From assembly GCA_000328365.1 (NCBI GenBank), contig KB300220.1:38436-102435 (forward strand): DNA of 64,000 nt, in the 5' to 3' direction. This DNA comes from Capitella teleta. Taxonomy: Eukaryota; Annelida; Polychaeta; Capitellidae. The notes under the pieces were generated by a model. That model did no database searches. It worked only from the letters and a program-made list of their open reading frames with translations, and was not told the origin of the DNA. Both the position numbers and the translations under genes were made by a program. Positions 37,256 to 49,012 of the stretch are shown here, piece by piece; position 1 is the stretch's first letter, and every line of letters begins with the position of its first letter.

Positions 37256-37395
37256 GAATTCTTGGGATTTATCGATAAAAGTAGGGGGAAACCCCGGTCC
37301 CGGGCCTTCTGTTCTGGCGCCCGTATCATCCGATCGGATTGGGTGGAGCCGTAAAACCCCACCACTCACTCACTCACTCACTCACTCACTCGCCA
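37256..37395 (+). repeat. tRNA-derived SINE, copy B (3' part) with TCAC tail
   Basis: The same 3' body as copies A and C (ttatcgataaaagtaggggg onward, ending gtggagccgtaaaacccca). Here it runs into a clean (CACT)n microsatellite at about 37364-37391. That marks the 3' end of the element and fixes its orientation. The tRNA-like head is absent. Confidence 0.8.
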
Positions 37396-38017
37396 CCATT
37401 TTGTTTTGAATGAAATTCATGTACATGTAGCGTGAAAACTTAATGACGTCTTCCCAACCCCCACGAAGCCGTTCTTTAATTGCAATTTGTAATAATTAAA
37501 GTAAAATTGAAGAAATTTTCATCCAATTGGGAATTCCACTCTATATGAAAATGATATCATTCTTTTAGTTGGTTACTAGTATCTCACACATGTGCATAAA
37601 GGTATTCTGTGACGTCATACTCTTGGCCCGAGAGTTCAAGTGGGATGTTTAATAAAAAGCACTCAAGTGAAACCACGTAGTCAGTGAAGAATACTAATGT
37701 CGTTGATGCATGTAAATTATATTGGCAAGGAACCAATGCTGTGATGGTTTTCACCTTTTTTTCTCTCTCTATTTAAACTGCAAGTATTTTTCAACCAAAA
37801 GTGAAGGAATGAACCTTTTTTTTTCTACATCCAAGACCCTCGATCAGAAGCAATAAAAAATTATTTGAGGTTCAACTTTTCATTCTGAACTCTGAAGCTG
37901 ACTGCAACAGACAACAAGGCTGTGTGTTTAAAAGTGGTTAAACATTATTTTATATACATGTAAAATAAAGTCATGGAAATATAGGGTTTATTAAAAACAC
38001 GCCCACCCAATACTCAC
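37396..38017. other. Spacer without recognised features
   Basis: AT-rich sequence. The second half of the SH3 domain encoded just above would be expected here on the minus strand, but I did not find it. Confidence 0.4.
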
Positions 38018-38111
38018 TCGCTTATTATTTCCATGAAATCCCCCTTGTTAAAGCTGAGTTCCTCATCGTCTCCACTTTCATAGTTGTGCAAGCCTTTCAC
38101 GATTTTCGTTC
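38018..38111 (-). CDS. Isolated exon encoding the first half of an SH3 domain
   Basis: On the minus strand a 94-base open segment lies between an acceptor (catccccag in the minus sense, at 38112) and a strong donor (gtgagt at 38017). It reads TKIVKGLHNYESGDDEELSF, then NKGDFMEIISE. This is the N-terminal half of an SH3 domain, with the ALYDY-like box (GLHNY) and the D/E-E-L-S-F motif. The second half, with the WW pair and the P-S-N-Y-V end, is not visible nearby. It is either one exon of a long-intron gene or a stranded remnant. The host gene could not be identified. Confidence 0.6.
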
Positions 38112-38774
38112 CTGGGGATGAGGTGTAACAGTATCTATTATCATGCTCGGATGGCGTATTGGTCACTAAAAGGCTAGGGATTAAGCATAATTAGCTCAAT
38201 TAGTTACTCAAATATTTTAGTTAGATTAAGACTCTTCTTTATGGTCTGAAACTTTGGTTGTTTTAAGTAATAAATAATAGCCAAAAAAGCGCCTAATCCG
38301 TTGCATGGAGAGGAAAAATACCCTGACATTTGCAAACCTATCATATTTGTATTTATTCTGCTGCGATTTGTGTTTTAGTTAAGATGTCAATATATGGAGT
38401 GTGAGGTAATTAAGAATTTATTGATACAATGCATATACGATAAAACATGCACCTTTGATTATGCCTGCAGGCGATAACCTGACAATAATTGGTCGTTATG
38501 TTAAGTAAATTGGTCGTTTACGTTAAGTACAAGCGAAATAAAACATAACAGACTGACTGTTGTCACTCTTAGCCAAACGTTAAAATATTCAACTATATTT
38601 CTGGCCGGTCTCCGGATGGAAATTTATGCCGTTAGCATGCAGTTGTTGTTATTAAATATTAAACATGGGCTGGCACATGTAAACAGGTATAGGAAATGGC
38701 ATTCATGTACTGTGTAGGGTCATTATTCGACTGTGTTGTTTACCATTGACTACTGACCACATGGCGACGTTCAC

Positions 38775-38930
38775 CAGATGTGTGAACATAGTGGGGACTT
38801 TGAATTATCAGATGTGTGTGGGTCATGGGGACATTGATGCGTTGTGTATGCATCGCGGGGACCAGTAACTATACAATCTGTGTATACGCCCTGAAGACAT
38901 AGTGGGGACTTTGATTTATCAGATGTGTTT
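38775..38930. repeat. Imperfect tandem duplication of about 110 bases
   Basis: The words catagtggggactttgaatt and atcagatgtg at about 38787-38818 recur as catagtggggactttgattt and atcagatgtg at about 38898-38929. There is no coding content. Confidence 0.6.
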
Positions 38931-39572
38931 GGAATCAAGGCTTGAGCTCCTTTGCCTCTCAAAACTTTGATGGTGCCCAGGTAACTGCCTCCAAATCTTT
39001 TTTCTGCAGCGCCTCACTCTCCAGAATTCCCGTACGCTCTTTTACCAGACCTGAGAGCTTATTTGGCAGTGATGGGTTGCAAAAGAATTCACATTTGAAT
39101 CAAATCCAGCGACTTTCCTCGGCAGCAGATACAAGATCCTGAAAGCGAGTTAAATCCCCCCAAAATTTCATCCACCAATCTTTCTTGCCCCGAAACAATG
39201 TTGCAGCTCTGCGCATTCTCTCTCTAATGTGCTGGTGCTGGTCAATATCTCGTCCGTGGTTGGCGCACATGTTTCGACCCATTTCCATGATCATGTGATC
39301 TGACTTACAGATTTTGCCAGTGGAATCATTCCTGAGGCTTGCATCCTTGACCGTCTCCAATGCTTCGCTGCCTAACATGTTGGGCATGACCCATAATCTT
39401 CAGTAGATAACTTCTTCATTTTCATCTTCTCTTGGTTCGGCCTCTGTCCAACTACCAAGACTCGTTCCTCTCTCTTAAGGACATCCATATTATGCAAATG
39501 ATCGCCAAGGTTTCTCAGCTTTTCCAAGTGAGCATCTCGATCCTTTCCTATTTTCTGATCAAATCCAAGCAC
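38900..39572 (-). pseudogene. Relic of a multi-copy recombinase-like protein
   Basis: Three minus-strand open pieces in different frames lie in order. The first (39572-39372) has HLEKLRNLGDHLHNMDVL and ends in a half zinc finger, EDYGSCPTC. The second (39387-39100) has KSDHMIMEMGRNMCANHG, then DIDQHQHIRERMRRA. The third, at about 39088-38960, has NPSLPNKLSGLVKERTGILE. I recall the same order of motifs in a family with many copies in invertebrates and fishes, thought to relate to Crypton-type tyrosine recombinases. That assignment is from memory. Changes of frame between the pieces make this a pseudogene fragment of an element without its catalytic end. Confidence 0.5.
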
Positions 39573-41583
39573 CCAATCCTCTTTCTTATGAGCAGCTGCG
39601 AGATGTCATCTTTGACTGCGGCATTTTGTGTTTTTCACTAAGACCATGTTTGTAAATGCACCTAAAAGGCTAATTTTACTCTTTGTGAAGTAACCTCTTT
39701 GGAGTTATCTTTTCATTTTGGAGAATCTCTGATGGCTAACCAGGCTTGCATAATGATAATGCGGTTACAGTTGAATTTATGCTAATCAGGAAATTGATAA
39801 ATTTTTGATCATTGATAAATGTTTTCCTTTGATTTGAAAATACATGGCAATAACTTAATCAGCCATGCAACTGGGGTCCATCTATGTTTCCAAATCTTAA
39901 AATAAACCCAACGCACTATTCACTATTGTGTCATCAATACGTCATATACTCGATGTCATGGATGTACGTAAATGTCTTAGCATATGTCAAATAGTTATCT
40001 GATAGTTATCTGATAAATGCATTGTATTGGTAAACCCTTGTTCAAAGTTTGCAGCATTGAAAAAATGAATGATAGAACGGTTGGGATTCCAACTCATGTC
40101 AAGTGAATAAATTATCGGTGATGTATGTTTGCACTTTGATTGAAGTCGTCAAACCTTATCAAATGAGAAGATGTGACAAATGATATTTAGATATGTGGTG
40201 TGGGGAAGGGGGTACAATAATTTTAATAATTTGCATGATATTGACCATTGCACTAAGCATTCTAAGCATTAGGCCTCTGGGCTCCGGTGCATAGTTGTGA
40301 CTCTACGGAATTTATCCTGGCAGGATGTGATGCTTCCGAAATTTATGGTTTTGCGTGATCTGCGCATGCGTCCTTGCGTACACGTGAATACACTCTTTCT
40401 CATAATTTGGCGTCCACGAAAGCGTCGTTGATGCCATATATGCATGAGGGACTTACCCCAACGGTGTCCAGTTTCCATCTTTTGTACTACAGTGTGTTAC
40501 CTTCGCTTTTTTTCATTCAGCAGTTCAGTTTATACTTGAAAACTTTCTGAATATTGCGATTAACTCCGCAGTGCTCTTATGGATGTCCCAAAAGTAGATT
40601 GCATTTGCTACAGCCTTTACTCTTGTGCCACAGTTGTACGAATATAATTATTTTCGCATTTACAATACTTCACTCTGTCATTAGTATTTACTGTTCAGAA
40701 ACACGACCACACCCTTTGATGGTATTTAAATGCGTACACAGAGTCTCCAAACTACCTCATGCTGACTTAAGCGAGCATACCAAGGGGCCATAAAAGTCGT
40801 TAATTGCTGGTTAAAATATGAATCACGCAAATCCACTACCCTCCCTTGACCTCGTTATTATAACCGTCACTCTTTTCATCATTATATTACATTGTACTAT
40901 ATGTATAGGTTAGTTAGTCAGTCAGGGCATTGATTTATTGTTGTTATTTTGTTTGTGTTTTTGCATTATCAGATGCTCTCTTAGCATTCTAACTTTATTG
41001 TATCATCATGTTTGTTGCACCTTTCTTATTTTATTATATTTTTGTTTTTATATTTTTGTTATTATTATATTTTTTATTGGCCCAGTCGACACCGTTAGTT
41101 ATGGGTTATTCATTCATGAAATTTTAAATCGGGGTAGGCCTATATATCCACCTCTTGATCCCATTTCATTCATCCTTATTTTGTATATTCTTCATTTTTA
41201 CCTTCATTTTGATTTTGTGGATGAACAAACCTTATCTATCTCAATCTATCTATCTCACACACGTTTAATTGATGGGTTTGTCTTCAATGACAACTGGGGA
41301 TGGATTTGGAGGGAGTGTACCAGAAGAGAAGGTGTTGGGTTTTGTCTAAATTTAACGACAGTTTATTGCAGCGAACTAGATTGTTCATCTCAGCATTCAC
41401 TTTGATGATGCAATAATACATAATAAATGACTCACTTGAGTAGCCTGAGTACCGCTACCTGAGATTTGCAGCACTCACACTGAAGATTACCTTTAAGTAT
41501 TATTTCACCATTGATCGTCACTTCCTTGCTACTGTTCCACACAACAGATACTTCTGTATATTTAATTCTGTGGAAACCCAAAC
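39573..41583. other. Spacer upstream of the chitin-binding gene
   Basis: No convincing gene. A minus-strand frame at 40269-40478 starts METGHRWG and has a strong donor (gtaagt) after eight codons, but its product is unknown. At 40540-40650 there is a divergent relative of the repeat found at 44693 and 61743. A T-rich 155-codon frame at 40938-41405 looks like chance. Confidence 0.4.
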
Positions 41584-43548
41584 ATGGTGTTTGTGATAAC
41601 TCTAGTCGTGTGTTGTTGTTTTTTTGCAGCCGGTGGTGAGCATTTTGTTGTTCTTTAAAATCAGTTAATTAATCAATTATTATAATCACTAAGCTATAAT
41701 GATGATGTCAACCACGCGTCCTGTGAATCGTACAAAAGTTATCCAGATATTCCACTATGCAAAGTCACTTTCATTTCATCCGCAGTGCAGTCACAGACAG
41801 ACCCTTGCAACCGACGTGATGAATGTTTTACACATGAGGAGAAAGTCGCTGATCCGGAAGACTGCAAGAAGTACTATATGTGCTACAATTACATGTGGGC
41901 ACATTTCACCTGCAACGGGATCTCCAGATTTGATAAAGATCTTTTGGAATGTGTGGCCATGCCGGAGTGCCAGCCACAATGCATAGCAACCACAGGATCA
42001 ACGCAGTCTCCCACGCCTCCAGTTTCAGGTTTGTAATTTTAAAATTATTATGAAAGCCACGTGAAATGGACAATAATTGACAATCGTGGATTTGAATTTG
42101 ATCAGTGGGCGGCATGTAGCAGAGGTTTTATAACGGATGCTGCGCTTGACATGCTCACTTCAATCGAGTTGGTTCAACGGCCTCATTATACGCAATGCTG
42201 TGAAACACGACAGTTTAATACTTTAATATTTAATATTTAATAATATTAACAGTTTAATATTAATTTCCAAGATTCTTCTTCTACCATCTCCCATCTCCCA
42301 TTCTCTCTAATCTCCCTCTATTCTTCGTTCCTTCTCCTTCCACTCCTTTCTGGGTTTCTTGTTTCTTGTCTAATCATCCATTTGCCTATTCCATAAAATA
42401 TTTTGATTTATTTGGTATACTTAGTACTAAGTGCATGATGTGAAACACAACTGTAATTGTAAATACATGAGTTCACATGAGTCTGTGATTAACTCATGAG
42501 AACCTAAAGGTCAAACAAATCGTGCCACTTCTTTTAATATGATATAAATCACACTAGCAAATCCACCGCTGCGTTAATTTACGCCCAGTCACATAATAAA
42601 TGACCCATTGCGTGATTGAAATGTACCTTTTATTTCTCATTTCATTACAGCTCCATGTCCAGGGACACCAGGAAATTGCACGGAAGGAGAAAGGTTTGCA
42701 GATGTCACAAGCTGTAAGACATACTTTGAATGCTTCAATGGAGAACTAGAACTGAGATACTGCACTGGTTCACTTTTCGACATATACACTTTGGAGTGTA
42801 TAATACCCTCACCTGACTTTGATTGCAACTACCGCTGTCAGACACCTGGTCCCTCAACCGAAGTAATGTCAACTGATCAAACGACAGCATCTTCTTCTCT
42901 GGATCCATGTAATCGGGATTGGTTCTGTGACAAAGGTCAGGTATTGCCTGACCCTGACAGCTGCCTGCATTATTTTCAATGTTTTTATGGTCAATGGGGA
43001 AGAATTAGATGTCCGCGGGGCTATCTGTTTGATTCGCAAGCATTGTACTGCCGGGACGAAGACATCATTTGCTATCCAAAATGCCCTCCAAAACCAACCC
43101 CAGCTCAGCCAGGTAATGTTATTTTAATTCTTCCACGTGCTATAGCCTCCTTAAAACTATAGAACAGAAGCGATTCGAACAATGCGAGTCTTCTGGCCCG
43201 TCAGGGCATTTAATAAACAGGAATTACGTGTATTAATTAGACATTATACTGATATACTAATTGCTTCAAAGACGGGGTTCAATTTTGTACAAATTGTCAT
43301 TCACGCCTGTTCTTTTGTATGTTGCAGGACTTTGCGAAGAAGTTACCAATTGTCAGATCGGTGAGAAATTCCCTGACCGAGGAAGTTGTATCCATTACTG
43401 GGAGTGCATAGACAACGAAGGAACCCTGGAGCGACTGATGTGTGGACCTCAAAGTCCGACCTATGTGTTTGATCTTGTTCAGCGAGAATGCGTGCCACCT
43501 GATGCGCGATTTGATTGTGATCTACGCTGCCCAAGTCATAAAACCTAA
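41584..43548 (+). CDS. Secreted protein with four chitin-binding (peritrophin-A) domains
   Basis: Four exons join in phase (41584-41635, 41786-42028, 42651-43112 and 43328-43548) to give 325 residues. Exon 1 is a signal peptide (MVFVITLVVCCCFFAAG). Four CBM14/ChtBD2 modules follow, each with six cysteines and a central aromatic/Cys signature. They are CKKYYMCYNYMWAHFTC in exon 2, CKTYFECFNGELELRYC and CLHYFQCFYGQWGRIRC in exon 3, and CIHYWECIDNEGTLERLMC in exon 4. Thr/Ser/Pro linkers join the first three. There is no membrane span, so it is probably secreted to a chitinous matrix, gut lining or skeleton. The first intron acceptor could be at 41785 or 41790; the former keeps phase. A poly(A) signal is at 43685. 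Confidence 0.88.
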
Positions 43549-44692
43549 TGTCTGGTTACCTGGCTGAATGTTTAATGGTTTGGTGATAAACAGGTAGATT
43601 TATACATTGCTAAGTGTTACCTGTATATTTTACATGTGATCGAGTACGTCTCATGTAAATGTTAATTATATACATGCATATCATAATAAATGAATCAAAA
43701 GCATTTTTATACATGCATGTAAAAGTGGATCTGACATTTTCATGAAATATCGTTATCTTTTTTTAAAATCTTTTCTGTTGTTTTCGCAATGTAAAGTTAT
43801 TCCCATTATATCAATATGTATACAGCAGATGCTGACATTATATTTATGGCATCAATATAACGCATAAGCTTCAGAGCAGGAAACAAAGACAAGTATAATT
43901 TGTACAAAAATAATCAATATTCGTGGCTGGTAAGCTATGTCGAGGTGAATGTATCCGTCGCATTTAAATTTGTACAATGTACAAACAGAATAATGGTTGT
44001 GAGCCCACAATGAGATCCTTTGTGAAGAAGCCATACTTTTACAGTGATTCAGCAATTGGTAATTTAATTCATACCAATTTCGCATATGAACCATACGGGG
44101 GGACGGTAGATTAGATCTCTACTATGTCTTACTTGCGAACTATATAACTGGTTCGATATGTATGCATGCGCCCCCTGGCCAACAAAAGGCTTGGTTCAGA
44201 TCACTGGAAATTCCACTCTCATCTTATGTCCTCATTACCTAAGACACAAATATCGGTCTAATTTCCTCTCATGGATCATTTTGATTAACTTCAAAGTAAT
44301 TTTAGTTCAGAAGGAGGGACATAATTGGCGGGATGTTTTGGGATTGTGGTGAAATGGCGAAAGAGCAAGATTGACTGATGCCATTGATTTGGTGATAACA
44401 AGTATTATAATGCGCAAACACTTCTCATAACAATGTCACATTGTCTGAGTTGTCAGCAATATCCAGTCTTATCTTGTGGGAAAACCCCTCAGTTTGCAAT
44501 TTACATATGCAGAATATTGCACTCACCAAGCTGATTTATACATTGTGGGTGTACCAACGGGGTATAGCTATGAACCACATGTTAGCTGCATTTGGAAGTG
44601 GGGTATGATCATATTGACATGACTGACACAATTTTTGCTTTCCAGGTGTTCATTCTTTTTAAATTCACCTTGTCATAATATAATACGAGTTT
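43549..44692. other. 3' flank of the chitin-binding gene
   Basis: AT-rich sequence with a poly(A) signal at 43685. No gene or clear repeat is seen. Confidence 0.45.
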
Positions 44693-45045
44693 ATCATACA
44701 CCACTGTAGTGGCACCCCTTGGAGAAATCAAAGATTAGGCAATGAGAACACGATGGAATGGAATGAGATGATTTGATGAGATGATAAGAGGATGTGATAA
44801 AACAATGTTTAAAGTGAACAAGAGTTGAACTGTCTAAACAGAGTAATACTCTGTTTGAGAACGTCTCAAAACAGCAGTTGATGACCTGGGGTCATATGCA
44901 TGGCTGAGCAATGGGGTTCTGTTCCGATCTCATTTCCGTCACATAATCACGCCATCAGTTTATACTTGAAGACGATTGGTATTCTGCTCACTGTGCATCA
45001 TTGCATGTGATGAAATGTGTCTCTAAAAGTAGAACGCATGCTACA
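44693..45045 (+). repeat. Dispersed repeat R1, copy 1
   Basis: About 350 bases from tcatacaccactgtagtggc to tctctaaaagtagaacgcat recur in reverse complement at about 61730-62070, with small insertions and substitutions. A shorter, more diverged relative lies at 40540-40650. There is no coding capacity, and I found no terminal repeats. It may be a MITE or the 3' end of a retroposon. Confidence 0.75.
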
Positions 45046-46007
45046 AACTTTAATTACTCTTTGTACCGTTATGGTACCAATGACGATCACTATTCGCGAG
45101 GACCCTACTATTAATTAACATATTTGAATGTTTCAACATACTCTGTGAATTCCTATAATCATTCCTGGTATTGGTGCTTGAAATTACGCACTACATCTAA
45201 ACGCAAGCTAAGCTAGTGTTAAATAATAATTATTTATTAATTATTATAATTAATTATTTATTTATAAAACTGTGAAAGAATGCCTGGAGTCATCACCCAA
45301 TATGGATCTCTTATCGACAGTGGCAAACTGTGCCATATGCTCATTTAGCAATCAAATCATGCCGTAAAAAAAATGAAACCCTTGTATCAGTTAAGAGTAT
45401 TAAAATACACATGTCTAATTAATTTCTTTATATTTCACAGAATTAAGGTGAAATTCATATTGTTTGTATCACCTTGCATGTTGTATCTATATTAGTGTAA
45501 AAAGATATTTGTTAGAAATTTACTGGATGTCTCATTGGAATTTAAGTGTCACAAAGCATATTAAAAAATTGTGTTGTAATGTCGTGCGTGTTGGTCGTGG
45601 GCCATAGCTGACAATAGCATGTAACAAAAACCAATGGAAACTCGCGCGTGTTGGTCGAAGGTCGGAGTAAATTAGAACGATTTTCGCCAAGTTTGGCATG
45701 TGTGAAATTAAAGAGAAGAATTTAAAAGGACAGAGCTGGCAGTAATCTAGGCACATCTACCGGGTAGACAACTACGGACTCCCAACCTCCGGACAGATAA
45801 CTAACTACATGTGCATAAGAATGTATAGTGAGCGGAAGAGCAGGTAAAGTTGCCAGTATTGCATGCTAGTAGTACCGTACCACTTAAGAGTATGTCAACA
45901 GAAACGGCATTACAAGCTTCTACTGATTTTATCTCAAAAACCCTTTATGAAAAAAAAAAAAAACAAAAAAAAAAAAAAAAAAACAAAAAAAAAACTTGTT
46001 ATTGGAC
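45046..46007. other. AT-rich spacer with an A-rich tract
   Basis: No gene. At 45950-45995 there is a 45-base tract made almost only of A with single C or T bases, directly before the LINE reverse transcriptase. Confidence 0.5.
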
Positions 46008-47490
46008 TTTTTCTAGACCTACGTAAGGCGTTTGACACAGTTGTTCGAGCAGTCCTCCTGAGGAAGATGGAGCATTCTGGTATCCGGGGCGTTGCCCTTT
46101 CTTGGTTTAATAGTTACCTTAGCGATAGATCCCAATGCGTTAAATACTTTGATACTTTCTCATCAGAGTTAGATCTTCACATTGGAGTTCCACACGGTTC
46201 AACTCTGGGTCCCCTATTATTTCTAATTTACATTAACGATATCGAATGTTCACTCAATGCTGCCAAACCTGTTTTATTTATGGATGACACCACTATATTT
46301 GTTGCCGATAGTGATATCAATAGATTACAAGCCACTATGAACACAGAGCTTCATGCACTGAATTTTAGGTTTAGAGCGAATGTTGTTAAAACTAACTATA
46401 AGGTGATAAAACTAACTATATGCTCTTTACTCTTAATGACCGGAAGAGATCTGAAAAAATTTACATCAATATTGGTGATAGTGAAATTAAGAGAGTGAAT
46501 TGTGTGAAGTTTCTCGGTTTATATTTTGACGACCGTCTTAAGTGGGACAACCATATACTAAACACAAGTAATAAAATTAGAAAATCCATAAGTGTCATTC
46601 GGAAAGACAGAAATTTATTGTTACCCGGACACTGATTACACCGTATTATTCACTAATATATTCTTATCTCATATGCTGCCACCTTGTGTGGGGTAGAACC
46701 TCAAAGACTAATATAAGTCGTCTTATTGTGCCTCAAAAGAAAGTCATCCGGATTATCCACAATACATCCTATCTTGCCCATACTGATACTCTTTTTGCTT
46801 CCACTCGTGTTTTGCGCATATCCGACATGTTCGAATATTTTTATTTTTTTTTAACTCCATAGAAATATATTTCCAAATTCCTTCTCAACTCAATTAAATT
46901 TAAATCTCACTCAAATCAACAATCGTGCTTCACGTTCTCGTCTAAATTTAATCAGACAACCACTTTATCGAACAACATTTCGGCAAAATACTCTGTTCTA
47001 TCGAGGTCATAAAATTTACAATGAATTCCTCATTTCTTTGAGTCTCTTAGATGAACAGGAGTCACTGAAAAAATAATCAAAAAGACGATTTTAAATTTAA
47101 ATTATTAAATTTTGTACATGTATTAATATATTTCCTCTGTTTTTTTCTCTTTTTGTTTGTTTGTTTGTTTGTTTGTTTGTCTCTTTCTCCCTTTTTCTTT
47201 TCTTTTTATGTCTGTGTATTATGTGTAAAATTGCATTTTGTTTTGCTTTGTATAGTCCAATATAAATATACCTGAACTATTTTGTTTCTTAGTATCGTTT
47301 CCGCACCCTCACGCAACGAACTTCATAATTATTATCAATGTATTTTTATTTTTCACATATTTTTTGGTGCCCAAAAAGCTTGTTCTTGGTGCACCATTTG
47401 TTCGATTACCTATTTTGTTTCGAATGTGTTGTTTTTCTCTGCTTTTTTAATCGAACAATAAATCGATCACTTTATCTTATCTTATGAAGT
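46008..47490 (+). mobile_element. 5'-truncated non-LTR retrotransposon (jockey/CR1-like reverse transcriptase)
   Basis: The plus frame from 46008 gives FLDLRKAFDTVVRAVLLRKM, then SGIRGVALSWFNSYLSDRSQ, GVPHGSTLGPLLFLIYINDI and the catalytic box as LFMDDTTIF (usually FADD). This is RT blocks 3-5 of the jockey/CR1 superfamily. A second frame, 46420-46635, continues with VNCVKFLGLYFDDRLKW. After about 46640 a third piece has ISRLIVPQKKVIRIIHNT. There are at least two frame changes or stops. The 3' part has a (gttt)n tract at 47152-47180 and ends in a ttatc repeat at 47471-47485. The endonuclease and ORF1 are absent. Confidence 0.85.
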
Positions 47491-47597
47491 AATTCTGAGA
47501 ATGAACTTTAAGTACATGTACCAATTATGTTTCATTATATAAAGCATATGTGTAATGGGAGACATCCAGTCTAGTATAGGTTGTATGCGTGATGCGT

Positions 47598-47628
47598 GAT
47601 GGGGTTTTACGGCTACACCCAAACCATG
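47598..47628 (-). repeat. tRNA-derived SINE, copy D (3' end only)
   Basis: The 30 bases gatggggttttacggctaca and cccaaacc match the extreme 3' body of copies A-C. The adjacent tgcgtgatgcgtgat matches the TCAC-type tail in the minus sense. Confidence 0.55.
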
Positions 47629-48080
47629 TAAGTTGTATGTTTAGTTAAATGGTTTAATTCTAAATTTGCGTTTACTTTAGTTGTGTATATTTGCAATTAT
47701 CGATTAAAATATAAACATATAAATTTATATCGCCTCTTGGGTTTTCTTACAAAGGTTTACATTGTAAATTGAGAAGACCCAAGCCGAAACCGAGTAGACA
47801 GACACTTTCAGTATTGTTCAAGTAAAAGTGGATTCCATTACATTTTTGCAGCGTGTTCATATTTTTTTGTCATCGTCGTGCAGACATGCGCAGCGATCAA
47901 TGACCTTCCTGTCAAGCCCAGATCGCCGAGACAGGAGGCACCCTGGGATATGAACCCCCATATATCTTGATTGAAATGTCCACCACCCTCAGGCGTGCAT
48001 TGAGCCTACCGACAGTGAACACCACAATAAGGGTGTCAGAGGTGTGACAGGTGATTATTATTATCATTTGATTAAGCCAC

Positions 48081-48447
48081 TTAAATTTAGATGACCAGCA
48101 GACGTGGAGTCGGAGATGTCTCTTAATTTAACCTCGTGTGATTTTACATAACGTTTGACACGTAAACCAGATGCTAGTAACGCTGAAGTGTTACATCCTT
48201 AATTTCATATATTTATATTCACTGAGGCATATCGCATTCAGAGCTGAAATAAATGGGCCAACACCAGGGCACAATCATAAAAGTGAATGAGTATACAAGC
48301 ATTTATGCATACATGTATTTCATTCCACACAGCAGCAGTCCAATGTTTAATGGATTCTTTTCATGTGAAACCAGAATGCATGACCTCCGCACGAAATCCT
48401 TTCTATCTTCAAAATACCTCTATTAATTACTATAAATTAGCCCCTGT
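48081..48447 (+). repeat. Duplicated segment upstream of the lectin gene, copy 1
   Basis: From ttaaatttagatgaccagca at 48081 about 365 bases match 63637-64000 in the same orientation, nearly identical over the last 250 bases. The match is still running when the window ends. It lies about 570-930 bases upstream of the lectin start codon, so it may include part of that gene's control region. Confidence 0.85.
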
Positions 48448-49012
48448 AATCAATGAGCCTGGATGCGAGCTGCACCATTCAGAATTCGAGTTGTTGCCTT
48501 GAGATCCTCTATTAGATACCAGTAATCAATTTGACTGAATTTTGATCTGATTTAGTGCATGTGTACACATACATGTGCCAAATAAAATGAAAATAAACAC
48601 ACACCATTTCAGAACACCGGGATTTCTGCTTTTGAGGGTGTTGTCGCTTTCTATTTCCCACCAGGCCCTGATTTATTACGACACACAGCCAAAAGAACTG
48701 AGATTCGCGATTAATTCATGACCTGGGCTGTTATAACGCTTTAACGGCCATGTTTTAAAACGCAGAACTTCCCTGTTTGCCGATCTAAAATAAGAAATTT
48801 AAAGCGGAGGGTTCTTTACTTTTCTTATTCTGAGTCACGATCTCTAACGAAGCTCGCAAACAGAAAGTAATTCTGAGCCACGGCGAATAAGACGAATGCT
48901 GTACAGGAGAAATCAGATCGGAATATCGCTGTTTCTCCGTGCTGGATAGAGAGTGAGACATCTGTTTTCGTTGGTATTGACTCCTAATTTATGCAGTGCT
49001 CATATCAACACC
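48448..49012. promoter_or_regulatory. Likely promoter region of the lectin gene
   Basis: This stretch between the duplicated segment and the lectin start codon is less AT-rich from about 48600 on. No TATA box or other site is convincing. It is called a promoter region by position only. Confidence 0.3.

Noticed and set aside
37364-37392. CRISPR-like or telomere-like short repeat
   Set aside because: It is a simple (CACT)n tail of a SINE in an animal genome; no spacers.
40938-41405. Plus-strand frame of 155 residues, very rich in Phe, Ile and Leu
   Set aside because: T-rich low-complexity sequence with no domain, no splice context and a TTTATTTTTG-type composition; taken as chance.
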